Origin: Lactobacillus sp. UBA5815
Lineage (GTDB): Bacteria; Bacillota; Bacilli; Lactobacillales; Lactobacillaceae
Length of the DNA stretch: 5,762 nucleotides
NCBI GenBank assembly: GCA_002417825.1
Contig: DICX01000002.1
Location: 1 to 5,762 of the forward strand
Reading direction: 5' to 3'
Shown here in pieces: positions 5,470 to 5,762 of the stretch (position 1 is the stretch's first letter; every line of letters begins with the position of its first letter). The position numbers and the translations under genes were made by a program. The notes beneath the pieces were generated by a model. That model was given only the letters and a program-made list of their open reading frames with translations, made no database searches and was not told the origin of the DNA.

Positions 5470-5762
5470 GGGGATGTTTTGGGATTCGACAGGCGTAGAT
5501 TTGCACTGATTGCGTTTCGAAGGTCACGTCTTCGTAAAAACGTCACAGTTAATATAACTGCAAATAACGAAAAATCTTACGCATTAGCTGCTTAATTTAA
5601 GCGCATGCGTTGCCTTTGAGTCATTGACTCGTGATGGTTTGAAGGTATCACTTTCAGCGAGCTACGTTTGATGATCCCATCTGAATCGTCAAAAAGAGAT
5701 GATCAGATTAGCTAAAATTCGTTAGCCCTGTTATATGGCGTAGGGTTTTAGTGAAATTTTAA
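5470..5762 (+). ncRNA. ssrA: tmRNA (transfer-messenger RNA), 5' part; 3' end beyond window
   Basis: Ribosome-rescue RNA: charged with alanine, it enters stalled ribosomes with SmpB and adds a degradation tag. The mature 5' end is recognised by GGGGATGTTTTGGGATTCGACAGG, the conserved tRNA-like start (5470 on). Pseudoknot 1 is visible: CGAAG/CTTCG (5518-5522 / 5530-5534) with ACGT/ACGT (5526-5529 / 5540-5543). CAGTTA/TAACTG (5546-5551 / 5555-5560) can pair just before the resume codon. Helix 5 forms from ACGCAT/ATGCGT (5579-5584 / 5605-5610) plus GCTTA/TAAGC around the stop codon. Later hairpins such as GAGTC/GACTC (5618-5630) and GCTAA/TTAGC (5711-5726) belong to the pseudoknot 2-4 region. The T-arm and the 3' half of the acceptor, expected to end in CATCCCC-like pairing plus CCA, are cut off by the window edge. 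Confidence 0.97.
5560..5595 (+). other. tmRNA tag reading frame encoding ANNEKSYALAA
   Basis: Starting at the resume codon GCA (5560-5562) the frame reads ANNEKSYALAA and stops at TAA (5593-5595). With the alanine carried by tmRNA itself the tag added to stalled proteins would be AANNEKSYALAA. The ALAA end is the degron recognised by Clp proteases. The resume codon was placed by its position after the conserved TAACTG upstream element and by the in-frame SYALAA ending. Known lactobacillus tags, from memory, are AKNNNNSYALAA-like. Confidence 0.9.

Noticed and set aside
5470..5762. Phage or island attachment site in ssrA
   Set aside because: Integrases commonly use the 3' end of ssrA, but that end is outside the window and no integrase or direct repeat is visible.
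1..5762. CRISPR array, insertion sequence, toxin-antitoxin or defence system
   Set aside because: No spaced direct repeats, transposase-like frame, terminal inverted repeats or recognisable defence domains; the lone methyltransferase has no restriction partner here.

Overview
The window is AT-rich, tightly packed, all on the + strand, and reads as Gram-positive, most likely Lactobacillaceae or a close relative. The evidence is the late-competence comG operon, the gene order comGG / DNA methyltransferase / ackA (also known from streptococci, with the methyltransferase-ackA pair also in bacilli), strong AGGAGG-type ribosome sites, and an ssrA tag ending SYALAA as in lactobacilli and enterococci. 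The genus cannot be fixed from the sequence alone.

Layout: (1) Positions 2-3156 hold the comG operon from the 3' part of comGA through comGB, comGC, comGD, comGE, comGF and comGG. Six of the seven genes overlap a neighbour by 14-59 bases, and only comGB and comGC are separated (21 bases). ComGA is the cytoplasmic ATPase, ComGB the membrane platform, ComGC the major pseudopilin, and ComGD/E/F/G the minor pseudopilins of the DNA-uptake pilus. The operon promoter and the first half or more of comGA lie outside the window. (2) Positions 3198-4205 encode a YtxK-like class I SAM-dependent DNA methyltransferase starting at a TTG with a near-perfect Shine-Dalgarno. (3) Positions 4230-5417 encode acetate kinase, ackA. 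(4) A perfect 15-bp hairpin (5433-5465) separates ackA from (5) ssrA (tmRNA), which starts at about 5470 and runs off the right edge before its 3' tRNA-like end.

Functionally, the left half is one machine: the pilus that captures and pulls in DNA during natural transformation. The methyltransferase and ackA are conserved syntenic neighbours whose link to competence is unproven. tmRNA is a housekeeping ribosome-rescue RNA. No mobile element, CRISPR array, tRNA or gene-free stretch over 300 bases is present. I see no sign of a new multi-gene system. The most interesting points are local: an unusual tmRNA tag, a likely ssrA promoter inside the ackA hairpin, a long charged ComGF tail that overlaps comGG, and a very short ComGG.
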